A DNA stretch of 64,000 bases from Echinococcus granulosus (taxonomy: Eukaryota > Platyhelminthes > Cestoda > Cyclophyllidea > Taeniidae): the NCBI RefSeq assembly GCF_000524195.1, contig NW_020170459.1, positions 26,327 through 90,326 on the forward strand, read 5' to 3'. Positions 62,771 through 64,000 of the stretch are shown piece after piece. Position 1 is the stretch's first letter; each line of letters starts with the position of its first letter. The position numbers and the translations under genes were made by a program. The notes beneath the pieces were generated by a model. That model was not told the DNA's origin, did no database searches, and saw nothing but the letters and a program-made list of their open reading frames with translations.

Positions 62771-64000
62771 TTGAATCAAGGTCTGTAGTTCGATAAGTGA
62801 TTGAATAGTAATCCGTTAGTGAGTGACCTCGGTTAATCATGAAGTGGCAAAGTCGTTTTTGGTTGTATTTCGGGAAGACCATTTATTGTAGAAATTTTGC
62901 TAAGCTGGTGGTGCTCATCAGCGTGGGTGGAATTAGCTCCGCACACTGGATAGGTGATGTTTGTAATGAGATTAAGTGGGCACACCATATGCAAAAATTG
63001 CAATTTTTACGTGTAAACTAAGTGGCATGGCCGAGAGGAGGCTTTAATATTTTCTGCTGGTGCCTCAGACAGTAATTTACTACCATCAATTGTCGTTAAT
63101 TTCTGACCGATTCAGCTGCTACTCGAAAAGTGTAATATGAAGTTACCCCCTCCCCCGGACCAAGAACGTCCTACGTCTATTGCATTGTTTAAAATCCAAC
63201 CAACCTGATTGCCACACGCTTTGATGTGGCTAGTTATCTACTATAAGCTAATAAATTGCTCTTGGTACGTATTCACTACCCATTTCTAATGAGAAAAAAA
63301 GGCTAGAAAACATTGGAGTTGAAGGGGGTATTTTTACGTCTATGTCCACAGGGTTTGAAATTCCGTCTATTCAGATTAATCAATGATGGGTCCACCTTCT
63401 GCCTAACTAGGAATGCAATCACGTGCCTCGGGGCCTCACAAAGTCCACACCTCGCTTAGCACGAGATCAGCTGCTCTGGACACCACGTGGCATGAACTTT
63501 CTCATTTCCATCCCGTGGTGGATGTCACACTTCCTTCCACACCCGCCTTGATTTACCATCATTTCGGCTACTTTTGGCTTGGACCGTGCTGTGTGATCCT
63601 TGTTGAAACAGCTTTTGAGTTAGAGAAAAGTAGCACTGATAGGAAAAGGCACTTGTGATACGTTCCTGCCATTCAAAATATGAAAAAATCTGTGTTATTA
63701 TATGCTTCTGACAAGTGGCACGAAGGCTTTCCTGTCACGTAAACAATTTTACCTCATGGCTTTGAGCGTTAAAGTATAAGGGGGTTATCTCCCACTACCT
63801 TCACTGGAATCGGTATGATTTACCCTGTATACTCTCCTCGTTAATCTAACCGCTCCTGCTTCTATTTTTATTTGGAGACAAGGAGGGTCATATCTTTTCT
63901 CCCTCTTCCTCCCTATATGTGTAGGTTGAAAAGTGAATGAGGTGCGTATTCTTTTACCAACGGCAAATTGATTGGTTTGTCGTATCTTGAGGTAACTAAA
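62771..64000. other. Right flank of the window
   Basis: Frames at + 62839-63021 and + 63413-63658 (81 codons, slightly GC-richer) show no domain or splice-consistent partner. Confidence 0.3.

Noticed and set aside
63024..63070. tRNA-Ser/Leu-like GGCATGGCCGAGAGG
   Set aside because: No T-arm and no pairing acceptor stem follow; a chance match to the D-arm.
1..64000. CRISPR arrays, bacterial operons, rRNA genes, phage or plasmid features
   Set aside because: None seen; the split genes with GT-AG introns show this is eukaryotic DNA.

Overview
This is eukaryotic, invertebrate nuclear DNA, most likely from a taeniid tapeworm (Taenia or Echinococcus type). The evidence is split genes with very short introns (down to 32 nt), animal-type proteins (TMEM209, a ZMYND8-type chromatin reader, a PELP1/Rix1-type protein, a Rabin8-type Sec2 protein, a CAP-domain secreted protein), and many copies of a non-coding element of about 1 kb with direct terminal repeats. 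The element has the architecture of the TRIM retrotransposons known from taeniids (Ta-TRIM). The species assignment is inference.

Layout. 1-4 kb: two unidentified C-terminal coding blocks facing each other, a + strand exon (1151-1999) and a - strand exon (2970-3592) that has no start codon. 4.8-6.8 kb: a PELP1/Rix1-like gene on +. 7.2-10.3 kb: TMEM209 on -, convergent with PELP1, rebuilt here as 12 exons with consistent phases (550 aa). 11-18 kb: a TRIM-rich interval. 19.8-24.0 kb: a four-exon CAP/venom-allergen-like gene on + with a signal peptide and a GPI-type tail. 24.9-46 kb: a gene-poor stretch with two more near-complete TRIMs, several solo LTRs, a tRNA-like relic, two GC-rich patches and one candidate two-exon gene (39.6-40.3 kb, -). 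47.2-56.2 kb: a large ZMYND8-like gene on - (PHD, bromodomain, PWWP, coiled coil, MYND). 58.1-59.5 kb: a Sec2/Rabin8-like gene on +, divergent from ZMYND8. 60.0-60.2 kb: a long perfect-looking inverted repeat. 62.4-62.8 kb: a candidate small membrane-protein gene on +.

The genes do not form a pathway. They are housekeeping or regulatory genes (ribosome biogenesis, nuclear envelope, chromatin reading, Rab GEF) plus one parasite-type secreted or surface protein. Exon boundaries were set by hand from GT/AG sites, phase continuity and remembered family sequences. Nothing was searched. I found no convincing undescribed system. The most unusual items are the TRIM density, the CAP protein with an altered signature motif, the foldback element, and several coding blocks that start-codon-based ORF calling misses.
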